Positions 34,859 to 46,479 of a DNA stretch of 64,000 bases are shown in pieces. The stretch spans positions 2,211,399 to 2,275,398 of the forward strand of contig NW_006917091.1 in assembly GCF_000516985.1 (NCBI RefSeq), given 5' to 3'. Numbering within the stretch: position 1 is the stretch's first letter; the number at the start of each line of letters is the position of its first letter. The notes beneath the pieces are model-generated. The model ran no database searches. It saw nothing but the letters and a program-made list of their open reading frames with translations, and was not told the DNA's origin. Made by a program: the position numbers and the translations under genes. This stretch comes from Pestalotiopsis fici W106-1. Taxonomy: Eukaryota > Ascomycota > Sordariomycetes > Amphisphaeriales > Sporocadaceae.

Positions 34859-36013
34859 CGCTGGCTGTGTTGCGCTGTGAGCAGCGCGAGGAAATAGAGT
34901 GGGGATGGTGTTTCGATACAGTTTTGTGCGTTTGGGCAAGCAACAGCTTGTGAGAAAACCCCGTCCCAACAAAGGATCAGCAGCTATCCTGCCACGGTGC
35001 AGTAAGTTTTCAGAAAGAAAGCACGCAGCGTTGACGTCCAATCTGACTTTGCGAGTGATTTTGTGTTGATGTTTGCTCAGTATTTGTTGGTAGCAACAAC
35101 GCATGCGAGAGAATTGATCAGTGTGCGAACTTCGCAAATGGCGTTTCAAAAGGAATGAAATAGAAACTCTTTGGCAGATCTCAAAGTAGACGACGTTCCT
35201 TGAATCAAGATATAAAACCCATGCAAGGAACTTATGGCAGCCTCAGGTTTGTGATTCTGAATCTGTGGTAACCAGCAATAGGAAAGCGTGGTGCCCAACT
35301 GGAAATAAGGTAGCCGGCAGTGAGTCACAACAGCCACTTAACGGTCTGAATCAGAATGAATAATGAGCTTGGGTTCCTGGTGAGGCGCAGCTGGCAAGAG
35401 GCAAGGTGCAGTCAAATATCATGACTTTTTCCCCCGAGGTGGAAATTCTGCGAGTGGGTGTGGTTACTGCCGGTAGATCTCCCTTCAAGATTGGCGCTGC
35501 CGGGATGTTATTTTTACCAAGACGGTCGAATTGTTCTCGTTTGACTGCAGGCTGCATCTGCTAATAAAAAGCATGTGTAGTAGTAGTATGTAGGTAAGGT
35601 ACAGTGAGAGAACCCCGCGATTTTACTGGTGATTTGCAGCCCTATGAAAACTGACGCTGAATGCCCTGCACTGCGCGCCAGACTAGCGGGTCGTCGACCT
35701 TACCTGACCCTGCCACTCACCAAAGCTACAGAAGGTGCTACAGGCCTGAGGCTCAGGTGGAAACGGAGGCGCTAAAGAGCCACAAGAGATCCATCCAAGC
35801 ATAGTCACTGCATAACTCTCGGTGCTGCTAAATGCCTAGCTGTGGCGCAGTTATGCAACCTTCCGATGCAATCCCCAGTGCACGGGCCGTATTCCAAAAA
35901 TTCCCAGAGCTCAGAAGAAGCTGTCGCCGTCTCTTGTGATCAGTTCCTGGCAATACAGAACGGGTCCGGTCCTTGTGCTCTTCGAACCCACGCCCGGGTA
36001 GACGCACATCATC
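34859..36013. promoter_or_regulatory. Divergent promoter region, tRNA ligase / mitochondrial uL10m
   Basis: A 1.16 kb region with both promoters. The tRNA ligase frame stays open to 35149. A TGAGTCA lies near 35324-35330, and TAGTAGTAGTATGTAGGTAAGGTAC lies at about 35578-35602 (repeat-motif type). No gene is proposed. Confidence 0.5.
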
Positions 36014-37057
36014 ATGCCTGCACGACTCAATTGCTCATCAGCCCGCGCCGTGAGCCGGGCTTTGCGGCCACAGGGCTCGACGACCACCTCTAGGGTCTCT
36101 GCCACGCTCCCATGCATTCAGCAGACCACGGTGCCGGCGAGGAATTACGCCGCCGCCGCCGCCGCCTCTCCGATACCATTAGGAGCGTTGCGGCTGCCCG
36201 ACGACTACATACCGCCGACAAAGCCGCCGTCTGCCCGCAGACCAGAGAACAGGAAATCACAAGTGCTCCGGGCCTACACGGCGCTCCTTCGCTCTACGCC
36301 CCTGATTCTCTTCTTCCAACACAACAATTTGACGGCGGTCGAATGGGCTGCAGTCCGTCGCGAGCTGCGAAAGGCTCTGTCGGAAGTACCACCACCAGTG
36401 GCCGGTCCCAACGAATCACTGCCAGTCGACCCGGTCAACTCTATCGAGCTCACAGTGTTGCGGACGCGCATGTTCGACGTTGCATTCAAAATTGTTGAGT
36501 TCTTTGACGCCGAGGCAGCGGCCGGAAGGTCAAACGCCTACACACATGATCTGTCGAGCACGGCGTATGAGGCTATCAAGAAGGCAAATTTGGAGGACCC
36601 CAACACGGCATATGCGCAGATGAGCCCGCTTTTCACCGGGCCCGTAGCTGCGCTTACCATTCCCACGGTCAGCCCAGCGCATCTCGCCGCTGCGCTGCGG
36701 ATTCTGGCGCCCAGCGCTCCAGACTTTCCCACGCCAACACGGAAGAAGAACCCCGGATACCATGACCCGGTAGCACAGTCTGGCCTACAGAAGCTCATCC
36801 TGATTGGTGGACGCGTCGAGGGTAAAGCCTTTGATCAGGCAGGCATCAAGTGGGTCGGTGGTATCGAGGGTGGTATCGACGGACTCCGAAGCCAGCTTGT
36901 GTCGATGCTGCACAGTGCTGGATTGGGACTTACCACTGCTCTGGAGGGTCACAGCAAGGGATTGTGGCTCACGCTCGAGAGCAGGAGGACGCAGTTGGAT
37001 GAAGAGCAGAACCCCAAGAAGACGGAAGAAGGCGAGGCCAATTCCGACGCAAGCTAA
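36014..37057 (+). CDS. MRPL11: Mitochondrial large-subunit ribosomal protein uL10m
   Basis: A single exon of 347 residues. The N-terminus is Arg/Ser/Thr/Ala-rich and acid-free for about 50 residues, a typical mitochondrial presequence. The body has [39 protein letters not shown], the uL10 start in which the first helix and strand bind rRNA. It continues to '[22 protein letters not shown]', a [22 protein letters not shown] block and [21 protein letters not shown]. These match fungal mitochondrial L10 (54S L11 in yeast naming) of the ribosomal stalk base. The tail is charged. No intron is needed. It is divergent from the tRNA ligase. Confidence 0.9.
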   Translation: MPARLNCSSARAVSRALRPQGSTTTSRVSATLPCIQQTTVPARNYAAAAAASPIPLGALRLPDDYIPPTKPPSARRPENRKSQVLRAYTALLRSTPLILFFQHNNLTAVEWAAVRRELRKALSEVPPPVAGPNESLPVDPVNSIELTVLRTRMFDVAFKIVEFFDAEAAAGRSNAYTHDLSSTAYEAIKKANLEDPNTAYAQMSPLFTGPVAALTIPTVSPAHLAAALRILAPSAPDFPTPTRKKNPGYHDPVAQSGLQKLILIGGRVEGKAFDQAGIKWVGGIEGGIDGLRSQLVSMLHSAGLGLTTALEGHSKGLWLTLESRRTQLDEEQNPKKTEEGEANSDAS

Positions 37058-38125
37058 AAGGGCGATGTAGTGTACGATGCTGTTGAGTGAAATTTATATG
37101 TATACCTCTGGTTGTATAATTAAGACAAAAATCAGAACACAACACGCTCGAAGGAGCATACTTACTTCCCCTACATGTCAGACATGTCTTCTGGTTGTGA
37201 GCTAGTCTAAAGACGTGCTTTTTCATGGGCCACATTACGAACGCCATTATATATGCTATAGACACGAGACTCAAACATTTCAGGTCCAACATACAATAGG
37301 CGCTTGTGTACAAGTCTCGCTGAATACTAGGCATACCCAGATGATTTCAAAGATTCAACTGCACTTGGCAAAGAAGCAATTATGATCTGACTTAGAAAAC
37401 CACCGAGTTCACCTAGGGACCTATTCCTCGCGGAAACGACGAGGCGGCTGCCGATCATGGTCAAAGCCACCGACCGTGTTGGGCATGCAATACTACGTAG
37501 GTAGATAATGTGATGATATCAGAACACTCAGATTGTTGGATACTCAAGAGCTCTATCGCGCGTTTGGACGCGGTTCTCTAACCTATCTGGTGCGACGAGT
37601 AAGAAATTGTGCTGCTTGCCCATGGACTTTGAAGCTATGATGCTACGAACTACCTTTTCTGTACGATATACAGCGACTATGCCCTTTTCAATGCACTAGG
37701 ACTAGTTGAGGGGGAAAGTCGACACAGGACCCTGCATCTGTGAGCTCAAAGCTTGGCGCATCACCCGCAGGGATGGAGGGCGGAGCGCGTCAGGCGACAG
37801 CTTTCGATCTGTGCGTAGTTTGTACATGCCGCATTTATTGGACCACCACTTACTTTCTCTACACCTGCAAATCATCGTTCCATATACAGAGGCAGGCGCC
37901 GAAGATAACTCACCAACGTCACCCTAATCGACGGCCAAGTCGCGGATTCTGCATAGCGTCTCTCAGAAGTCTCAGGCCGATATTTTTCTTCAACAGGAAA
38001 TCGCCTCGACATCCTCCACACAAGTCCGGCTCCGAGCGTCGGGCCTGCCGAATTTCACGATTACAAGAGCAAGGTCCAAGAGAAGGCGAGCCACGACTTC
38101 ACCAATAGATTGAGAAGGGGAAAAT
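37058..38125. other. Intergenic region downstream of uL10m
   Basis: About 1.07 kb. It contains TACGTAGGTAGAT at about 37492-37504 (dispersed motif). Open frames near 37706-38108 lack conserved features and overlap the leader of the next gene. No other element was seen. Confidence 0.5.
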
Positions 38126-38886
38126 ATGGACTTTGCACCATACCAGTCCTCTCCTCCGGAACACTCGCGGCCCTTCTCACCCGCACAATCTCCGAGTCCG
38201 AGGATATCCTACGACCGCCAGCGCCCCGGCAACGTCGCGTCTCCGCCGCCGTTACAACACCCGCAGCCACAGCGCCAGTGGACCTCTACTCTGCCGGGCG
38301 GGTATGCGCCGGTTGGGGGTGGCAGCAATGCAGGAGGTGGTTACGGAAACGAGGCTGGATACGGAGTCGATGCCTTCGACACGAGCTTGGGCGTTAGGCT
38401 CGACTATGAGGCCGCTGCCAGCTATCTAGCACTCCCGCCCTTGGGTGCCATTGTGATGCTGATTCTGGAGAGGAAGAGTGATTATGTGAGGTAAGCTGCA
38501 AGCCATTATGACTTCCCAGTCTGCCGTCACGAGTTGTCTCCTATGCAGATCTATGAAATTGCCTGCACATTAGCCATACGATGCAACTCACAGCTTACAC
38601 CATGACTGTAGATTCCATGCTTGGCAGTCAAGCTTGCTATTTACCGCCATCTTTGTTCTCCATCTGCTCTTCTCTTGGTCAACATTCCTCGGCTGGATTA
38701 TATTTCTCGGCGATCTCGCCCTCATGGCGTTCATGGCATTGAAAGCGTATCGGGACGCAGACACCCTGGATAGGTCTGTTCTTGTCTGTTCCGTATGGTT
38801 GTTGTGTAAGGCATACTAACCTTGATGCTAGATTCGAGCTCCCGATTTTTGGTCAGCTAGCAAGCAAGTTTGTGGATGACGAGTAA
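38126..38886 (+). CDS. Small DUF4870-like membrane protein
   Basis: Three exons (38126-38490, 38612-38773, 38832-38886) give 193 residues. The first 90 residues are a Pro/Ser/Gly-rich cytosolic tail. The C-terminal 100 residues hold three hydrophobic segments: YLALPPLGAIVMLILE, SLLFTAIFVLHLLFSW and GWIIFLGDLALMAFMALKAY. Between them lies 'KSDYVRFHAWQSSLL', the signature of the DUF4870/UPF0132 family of small membrane proteins, which also occurs in fission yeast. The end FELPIFGQLASKFVDDE also fits. Molecular role unknown. Both splice junctions fall within family-conserved sequence (YVR|FHAW and DR|FELP). Confidence 0.87.
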
Positions 38887-40456
38887 GACTACTGAAATGA
38901 TCGACCTCTGATTGCCGACTAGAGCTTATCACTGTGTTGATGATGTAGTCAAGTCGTGCGACTATGATTTTCCCTCCTACGTGTTCATCATGTCTTTGAT
39001 GCAATTATACCCCCTCTGCTCAAGATGAGCATATGATCAATACATATTAATGACTTGATTTCTATTGGCCGACTATATACGAAATGTGGCTGTCACTTTG
39101 TCTTCTCCCGAATGACACCTTGCTAGTCCATTTGCACGCGAAATTACTCAGTGTCTCTTCTTGGCCGATAATGGGTCTTGGGCTGCCTCGAGTTCATCGT
39201 CACTGGATGCAGATATTTTATGACTAGCCTACTCCAACTCGACTCTGGATCCGTCTATTGTGGTATATTTTCTGCCGAGGTGCCGGTGCCGTTTCTCTTT
39301 CCGAGTTTTGGTCCATCGCCGGAACTCTCGAAAACTTAGAGATTCCTCAAGTTCATTTGCGTCAAATTTACCAGAAATATCATCAATTCAAAGTGAGAAT
39401 TCCCTGTGTTGAGCAATTCCGTTTCTAAATCGCCGTGGTCGGCTTCCGTTCACTGCTGACTTTGGCTGCCAATTCCAGAAAGCCCCTGGGCAAGTGACCA
39501 GTCATCTTCCTGTTGAGTTGTTAATAGTTCAATACGTACCCTTAACGTCGGCCAATTTGCATCTTCTTCTGGAAAGGTCGTTCTTGAGCCCTTTGACTTT
39601 TGCTTGCGACGTTCCACTTGAGTTTTGGATCCCCGCCCTCCTCTCAAGTTGGGAGACTCTCATGTTTTCCTGGCAGAGTTCTCAAGCCTTTTCACTAAAT
39701 TTGGAAGACTACAGTGTGTCTCGGCGATCCTTGGCCTCAATAATTTTACCTTGATACTTTTATTGACCTCTTGATGGACCTACTCATTTCATAAGCGAGA
39801 TCATCAGCAGATGACCTGATATAAGGTATATACTGGATATGTATGTGGTAGCAAGGACCTACATCGTGTACCGAGTCCGAGGACGCATGTAAATCTGTGG
39901 GTAGCACCTAGACTACCTATGTAAGCAGACCACATATCCATGGCCTGCGAAATGAACGATTTTCTCGATGAATATACAAGTACTTGACTAACATCTATTG
40001 TGATTAGTCATTAATCGATCCGTTGGGTGTCGGGATCATGATCCCCGCATTATGTTTTGTCGTGTTGGTCAATAGGGTGGGTCCTTTCGTGTTTCTGTTG
40101 CTGCTCTTGTTCCTCTTATGGCAGATAGGTCAAGTATGTACATTACATACGTTGGTAGAAAAACCAAAATAAGGCCCCATATCCGCATTAGCTCGGAGAT
40201 GGGGCGGGGGGCGCCAAGCGCTAGCACTGCCTGTTAGTACAGTAACTTTCATGAGCCTCAATCAATCACACTGAGCTTTTGAGACCCGATCGACAATCAA
40301 TATCCGTAATACCAGCAGCATCAGCAGTATTCTGTCAGCCATCTCGGGAGTGCTTGTCAAGAGCGTTCTTCGACACATGTTTCGCCTTCCAACAACTGCG
40401 TCGCTGTCTGTATAATGTGTCACCACACCCTCTAGCCTCCCGACTCAGGTCACACA
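38887..40456. other. Intergenic region, 1.57 kb, upstream of UBTD-like gene
   Basis: It carries the 3' end of the small membrane-protein gene and the promoter and leader of the ubiquitin-domain gene. Weak open frames (for example 39494-39754) have no conserved features. Nothing else is recognised. Confidence 0.5.
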
Positions 40457-41701
40457 ATGGTATGTTCCTGGTTTTTCTTCTTCTTCTTATGTCGTTCACT
40501 CTTCTTCCCTTGCATCAAAGTTACTGCTTGCTATCTGCTTGCTGCGACATTACGTTCGCGGCAGCCTCCCGCTTCTGCCTTCCCTGTTGCTAATCGCTCG
40601 AACCCTGATCTTTTTTTTTTCTGCCCACCCTCCCTTCTGTCTGTCTGTCTTGTCTTGTCTTGTCTTGTCTTGTCGCCAGACCTTGGCATGGCGCATTGGC
40701 TAACCAGCGCTTCAACCTTTCCTTGTCTCTAGGGTTGCTGCTTTTCTCGACCTGGGGGCCCGAATGCCCCTTATCCCGGAGGCGCTCCCTCCACCTCTTC
40801 CCGTGCCATCAACTCGCCTCGTCTGCAGCCCGCTGCCGCGCAAGACGGCAGCTCTGGGTCTCTAGGCCCCGCCGCCCAGAGTGAACGACTCGCTCCACAC
40901 GCCTCCATTGCCGAGACGTCCAGGCGCCGGAGAGACCAGAGGCCACTCGACCAGCACATTGACAAGAAGCTCCGTTGGCATGTGTGGACCGCCAAGAACC
41001 GGGCATGGACGAGGGCGCAGCTTGACAAGGAGAGGCAGGACTTTTTCGACACGCGCGTGACGGGAAGACCAGAAGTGTGGCAGACGGTCCATGCGGCGCT
41101 CAGAGAACTGTGGGAGGCTGATCTGGCAATAAACACCCCCGGCGCAAGCGGCGAAACAGATGTGTCCCCTGACGATTCCGTTTTGAGCGTCGCCCAAGGC
41201 ATTCTCAGGGCCGTTGAGATTACATTACCAACTGGAGATCTAGCCAACGGAGTGTACGACTCACTGGGCCAGTATTATGCATTGCCCGAGTGGATCGTTA
41301 GAGATCCGGTCAATATCACCGTCGAGGACAAAGCTGAAGCACAGGGCGAGCACAAGGGCGAGCTAGGAACCGGCGACGAGTCATCAGAGGAGATCGGCGA
41401 AGAGGAGGCTCTCCGTCGCCGCGAGGAAAAGGGCAAAGCCGTTGTTGACTCAAAAACCACGACCAAGATACGGATACGAATCAGCGAGACTGCCCGCGAC
41501 ATCATTGTGCGCGTCGGTCCAGACGAGCGCGTGCGGTCTATTGCGCAAAGGGCGCTCCAACAGTCGGGCCTAGATCCAAGCACCAGGCGAGTGCGACTCG
41601 TCTACCTGGGCAAGACTTTAAAGGAAGATGCCACCCTAGAATCACAGGGTCACAACAAGGACCACATCATCAACGCATTCATCAATAACCGCCAGGCATA
41701 G
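40457..41701 (+). CDS. UBTD-type ubiquitin domain-containing protein, N-myristoylated
   Basis: Two exons: 40457-40459 (the ATG alone) and 40733-41701, giving 323 residues. Family similarity begins at MGCCFSRPGGPNAP, which only arises if the ATG splices to GGTTGCTGC after the 273-nt intron. G2 with C3 and C4 fits N-myristoylation plus palmitoylation, so membrane attachment is expected. The helical UBD_N-like domain is LDQHIDKKLRWHVWTAKNRAW through VYDSLGQYYALPEWIVRDP. After an acidic linker, the C-terminal ubiquitin-like fold has KIRIRISETARDIIVRVGPDERVRSIAQ and VRLVYLGKTLKEDATLESQG. Human UBTD1/2 relatives bind E2 enzymes. The fungal role is not known to me. Confidence 0.9.
40636..40674. repeat. 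TGTCT-type tandem repeat in UBTD-like intron
   Basis: Short CTGT units run into about five copies of a TGTCT pentamer, ending just before an internal CGCCAG in the long first intron of the UBTD-like gene. Confidence 0.9.
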
Positions 41702-42296
41702 GCGGCGCCCATTGCATTTTGATTTCTATTTGGCATCGGGATCCCAGCTTCACTCATCAAATTGCCCATTTTCGTGTGAATTATACCCTGTTTCAGAATT
41801 TGCACTTGGATTTGTTTGGCTCCATGACGCCCAATGATTACTACAATCGGAGTTGACGGATGGCTTGGATGGATCCCATCTGGAGGAGAAGCCTAAAGAC
41901 GCTTCCTTCCTGGACACTATTGAACCTAATTGAACTATAGATTAATGAACACATACAGAGATATTCATCTTTACGTCCCTTCTTTTCGGCCTGTCTCTCT
42001 TTGTGGCTGCGCTAAAGCCGCTCGAGTTCCTCTTTTCGAAATTTAAAAGCTGGCTGCTCGACAGAAACACCATACTGGATGTGCTAGGTATTCGAACAAG
42101 CGTAATCTCGAGACTTGGTGCGACCAATCCATGACCTGGAAGAACGTCATCATTGGAGACTCGGCACTCCATTCTCACGCTCCTGAGAATATTGATTTAT
42201 ACTGACTATTCACTTCTTCAAGTATGTACAGAGAACTAGATTTGTCACATGGGGGACACTGCTGTTGGCCCAATGCGCATGTGCTGGTAGCACCAC
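41702..42296. other. Convergent 3' region
   Basis: Shared 3' flank of the UBTD-like gene (plus) and the secreted-protein gene (minus). No gene or repeat was noticed. Confidence 0.55.
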
Positions 42297-44364
42297 TTAG
42301 ACCTCACGCTTCTTGGCACCACCACAAGTGTGGCCCGATCCACCGACGTTGCTACCGAACCCAGGGAAAGCACTCTGGCTGGGGCGAGCTGACCCATGCG
42401 GGTGCGAGGGTCGGCTGCCCGTGGGAAAGGCAAAGCCGCTCGATGCAGTGGGTGCCGGGCCAGACGGAGAAGCCTCAGTTGGGACAGCTGCCGTGGCCGT
42501 CTCGACAGGAACCGACGAGGCGCTGATGACTACTTCGGTGGCGGACTCGACCCCAGTCACCGCCCCAGCGTCCGAAGTGGTCGCCACGGCACTATCAGAG
42601 GACGACGAACGGACAGAGGTGATGAGAGTAGAAACAACGGTTGCGCTGCTGCTGGCGTCCTCCTCAACTGCGACAGTCGAAGGAGTGGCAGCGGCAGTAG
42701 CAGAAGAAGTAGCGGCAGCGGTGGTGGTGCTAGAACCGCTAGTGCTGTTGCTGCTGCTGCCGCTGATGCTCGCACAAGCAAAGGACATGGAGTTGGTAGA
42801 AGCGGTCGAACCACTGTAAGCGACGGGCTCAGAAAGGTCCCAGGTCATGCTGACATAGGGCCAGCAGACTCTGCCGTCGGAGAGAGTGACCATGTCGCCG
42901 GACACGTAAACGTCGGTCTCAACCAGAGGCTCGCCAACCTTGGCGCCATCAGTGACGAGCTGGAAACGAGATCCGGTGAAAGTGCCCTTGCAGCCCATGG
43001 CGATGAACTGGCAGTCGGGGTCCTCGATCTCTTCCCCTGTTCAGAAGTTAATGAGCAAACTTGACAAGAAGAAAAACTGATATCCTCGACGGCATGTCTT
43101 TCTCAAGGAGATACAAAGAAAAGAAAAAAGGCTGCACTTACAGGTAACTAGGACGCTCGAGCTGTCAAAAGCGGCGACGTGAGCGTTGGAGCAGTCGGCC
43201 GTGCCCGAAGTGATCCAGTTGATCTGGGAGTCACCATCAGTAGCACCTACCACGGAGCTAGCCTGGTCGCCGACGAGGGTGTTCTTGTCAGAGAATTGAG
43301 CAATGGCGACGTTGCGGCCGTTGGTGCGGTTCGAGCACGCAGTGTAGCCGTCACCCATCCATTCGTTGGCAGTCAGATCAATGGCGCCGCGGGAGACCCA
43401 GGCGGAGACATAGGCGTCGCTGTCAATGAGACGGGCAAGACCGCTGAAGGAGCCGCTCATGCCGCCCATGGGCTCACCAGTGCCACCGTTGGTGGTGTTC
43501 TCGTTGGAAATCTTGACACCGCTCATACCCTGCGTCGCTGTGTTGAGCCAGATGTCTCCCTGGTCCTCGGCACAAATACTGGCAAATGGCGCGGCATCGG
43601 CAGCTTCAAAGCTGATACCAGTGTTGTGAGAGCAACCCCAGGAGCTGGAAGCACCAGAAATGGTTGTCAGAGTACCGTCGTCAGTCACGTACTTGATGCT
43701 ATCTCCGTAGTGTCCAGATGCATCGCCAGTGTAACTATACCAAGGTTTATTAATGATGGAACTAGAATCAGTCCGTCTGTGGTGACACTTACGCTGTGAT
43801 GACAAAGTAAGCACCATACATGGCAGCCTCTTCCGAGTAGACCAAGTCGCCGTTCAGATCAGGAGAGGCGGCAAGACCAAAATCGGTATCAACCCCGGGA
43901 CCTCCGAGGAAGGTTTTCCAGGTTTGGGTGCCGTCGGTGAAACGATACAAGACAGGGACGGGAGTGCTGTCGGCAGGCGCATCCGTCGTGCCAGAAGGCA
44001 GAGCCTCGTTGGTCAACAGGGCGAATCCATCATTGTGGGCAACGAGACCTCCAGCCTCCTTGCCACCGGTGACAGTGACGGCGGAGCCGACGGCGGTGAA
44101 AGTCGAAGGGTCGACTTGTTGGACGTGGACATCTGTCTCGCTCGAGTCGAGATAGGCCAAGTATGCAGATTGGCCATCGGGCGAGACGGCAAAGGGAGTT
44201 CGGCGATGGTGAGGGAAGCCAGTCCAGTAGGCCTCTTTTACGGGACTAAAGGCATAGTCCAAGGTCAGGGAATCGGTGAACTTCTCCAGAGAGCTGTCAC
44301 CGAGGCCCTGGGCAAAGGCAGTAGCCGCGGCGCATGAGAGCGCGGCAAATGAGCGGAAGAGCAT
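42297..44364 (-). CDS. Large secreted Ser/Thr-rich protein of unknown function
   Basis: Three exons (44364-43793, 43734-43142, 43036-42297) give 634 residues. A clear signal peptide (MLFRSFAALSCAAATAFAQG) is followed by about 390 residues of Gly/Ser/Asp-rich beta-type sequence with paired cysteines (CSH, CAED, CSN, DCSN, CWEEIEDPDCQFIAMGCKG), compatible with a disulfide-stabilised beta-propeller or beta-sandwich. The last 200 residues are a Ser/Thr/Ala/Val tail with runs such as SGSSSNSTSGSSTTTAAAT, a typical O-mannosylated stalk. The C-terminus (GGAKKREV) lacks the hydrophobic end of a GPI-anchored protein. It is probably extracellular or wall-associated. I do not recognise the family. Confidence 0.88.
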
Positions 44365-46479
44365 ATTGATAGGAAGAAAGAAAGAGAGGACGTCGGGATC
44401 TTTATGGCCCGCACAAGGATCTGGACGAGAATGTTACCAAAAGGCACAAAAAGTAGGAAAATGAAACGAAAGACGAATGAGTGCCTAACTAGGAGAAAAA
44501 AAAAAGATCTACATCTTGGGCGGGAAACCTATGCTTAAATTTATTTATATATACGCAGAAATTGGGACCATGAAAAGAAGCTTGTGGGATGACATCCCCT
44601 GACAAACGTCTGCTGAGGCTCGGAGCGCTAGCGTGCTGGCCTATGTCTTGCCTATAGTGCTGCGAGATGCATCGTGAGCTCAATCCCCTGTTTGTTTGCA
44701 TGGTTGACTCGGTCCTGGATTCAAGTGTTTCTGGCCCAGGGCAGTGGATTGCCAAGCCGATGGGACAAGTTGAAGGTTAGACGAAGGGCCTGGCCCAGCG
44801 TTTCATGACAGGCGAGGGCGTGGAGAAGACAAGGGGGCGTCGGCAGGGGATGCAGACTTGGGATGACATGACGATAATTTCGGGCTGTTTCTAGTTCATG
44901 ATCACCCCTCAACCTCGTGCGACTGGAAATTCTAGTCCCTTTTCTTTCCGCAAACGATTTCGCAAGCGGAGCGGTGCAACCTTCCGTATACCCGTTTCTG
45001 CTCTAGCTAGAAGTTTATATCCTAAACAGTAGAAGCAGCAGTCTATACTGAGAGGCTAAATTTTTGCTGCATATTTTATGCTCATTGCCGGTTCCGATGC
45101 TATAAGAGACACCTCAATCATGATTATGTACCGCGCATCTCGTTCTCCGAGGTAGAAACAAAGGCAGCGATCAACATTAAGTCGGCCATTCTATAAGGGG
45201 AAAAAGAATGTCATCAAACCGGGTTTGCCAATACGAGGTTGTCCAATATGGTAGCCGATTGCCGCAATATATAGTGCACTACAGTAGTGGTTAGGAGAAG
45301 AGCCCCACCACGACTTAAAACGGTCACTTTAAATGCTTATTTATTCACGCTTGCTGGGGGGGCAAACATTATGAACCTATTACCCATTTACGCTGCGCGG
45401 ATCTCGTCTACTGTGTACGAGCCCAAGTTGTCATGGTGAACGGACATTGAACACCATGATTCTATGATGTTGCAAGTGAATGTAATTCGTATAAAGTGCT
45501 GCTTTATTCCAAATGCAGCAAGATGGCCTCTCAGTGTCTGCTGTTGTGTCCACGTACATTAAGTATTGCTGAAGCGCCGGACACCAGCAGCTAACCTACC
45601 CACATCGAAGGGAAAACAAATCTTAATGACGCGATCAACGCGCTTTTGATTCCTTGTCTCCCTTCAATTCCCTCCATTGACCTGCAGTGCTCTTTTGCTC
45701 TCGGTAATCTCGTCCGCTATTTATCGCTAGTAATTATAAAAACAGCCCTCGTCATGAGGACCAAACCCGCCGTGAGTCGTCGTTTGCCCCCCTCTTATTC
45801 CTGACAGTGATTTGGTACAAGACGACGCGGAGGTCCAAGAGCACAAAGAGCTAGCTTCAGGAGGCTGTCTCTCGTGAATACATCCGGAATCAGATACTAC
45901 TACTCTAACGCATTTACCTGAAAAGTCTGAGGCGCAAAAGAACTAGAGTCATCATCATCATCAACCTCAGGCATGAAATATGGGAGTTGGAACATAAGAC
46001 ATTCATCGGAATCATTGACATGAAAAATGAATGCAAAGCACTCAAGGATGAGAATGCTAGCCTGCAAAGGGCAAACCAACAGCCTCAAGAGAAACTCGTC
46101 AAGATTCTGCAAAACACCAATACCAACAAGAATCAAGGCAAGTTTGGTTTTGTCAGTCCAAGTCCTGAGCACGCACCGCAAACTCGGCAACCTCAATTAA
46201 GCGACGAGAACCGTCTTTGGCCACCTGGGGCCAAGGCTTTGGAGGAGGATTGAATATGAAGACACGGCCCGGCTGGAGACTCTAACCTAGGGAGGTCTAA
46301 CTCTCATGTTCAAATAGGACGAAAGATCAAGACTATGCGAGTGTCGCGTAACCCTCGCTAACCCTGGACTACCATGACCCCACCACGACCCCACCATATG
46401 TATGAAGATAACCTTATCGCGCAGTTCTTGGTCAATTTGCAATCCTTGCACATATTTACTCCTCGAGGCGCGTGTCGCA
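44365..46479. other. 2.1 kb gene-poor region with a possible decayed gene
   Basis: It contains the secreted-protein promoter (minus side) and the leader of the Bin3-like gene. The stretch 44950-45700 is AT-rich with no long frame. The candidate coiled-coil fragment at 45754-46252 is listed separately. Confidence 0.5.
45754..46252 (+). pseudogene. Possible decayed coiled-coil (bZIP-like?) gene fragment
   Basis: The best-preserved piece, about 45909-46252, reads as a continuous frame rich in Lys/Arg/Glu. It includes RHEIWELEHKTFIGII and DMKNECKALKDENASLQRAN, a heptad-like coiled coil, then a polar tail ending AKALEED. Upstream, an ATG (45754) with a GTGAGT donor six codons later could be exon 1. 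No splice combination I tried joins it cleanly; intervening frames have stops. A basic Gln/Arg/Ala-rich stretch near 45834-45860 (GPRAQRASFRR in one frame) is reminiscent of a bZIP basic region. This is weak. It may instead be non-coding. Confidence 0.25.

Noticed and set aside
34859..35149. Use of the full tRNA-ligase open frame from 35149
   Set aside because: The first codon of that frame is TTG. The ATG at 34858 gives the usual length; the ATG at 35105 is kept only as a possible alternative.
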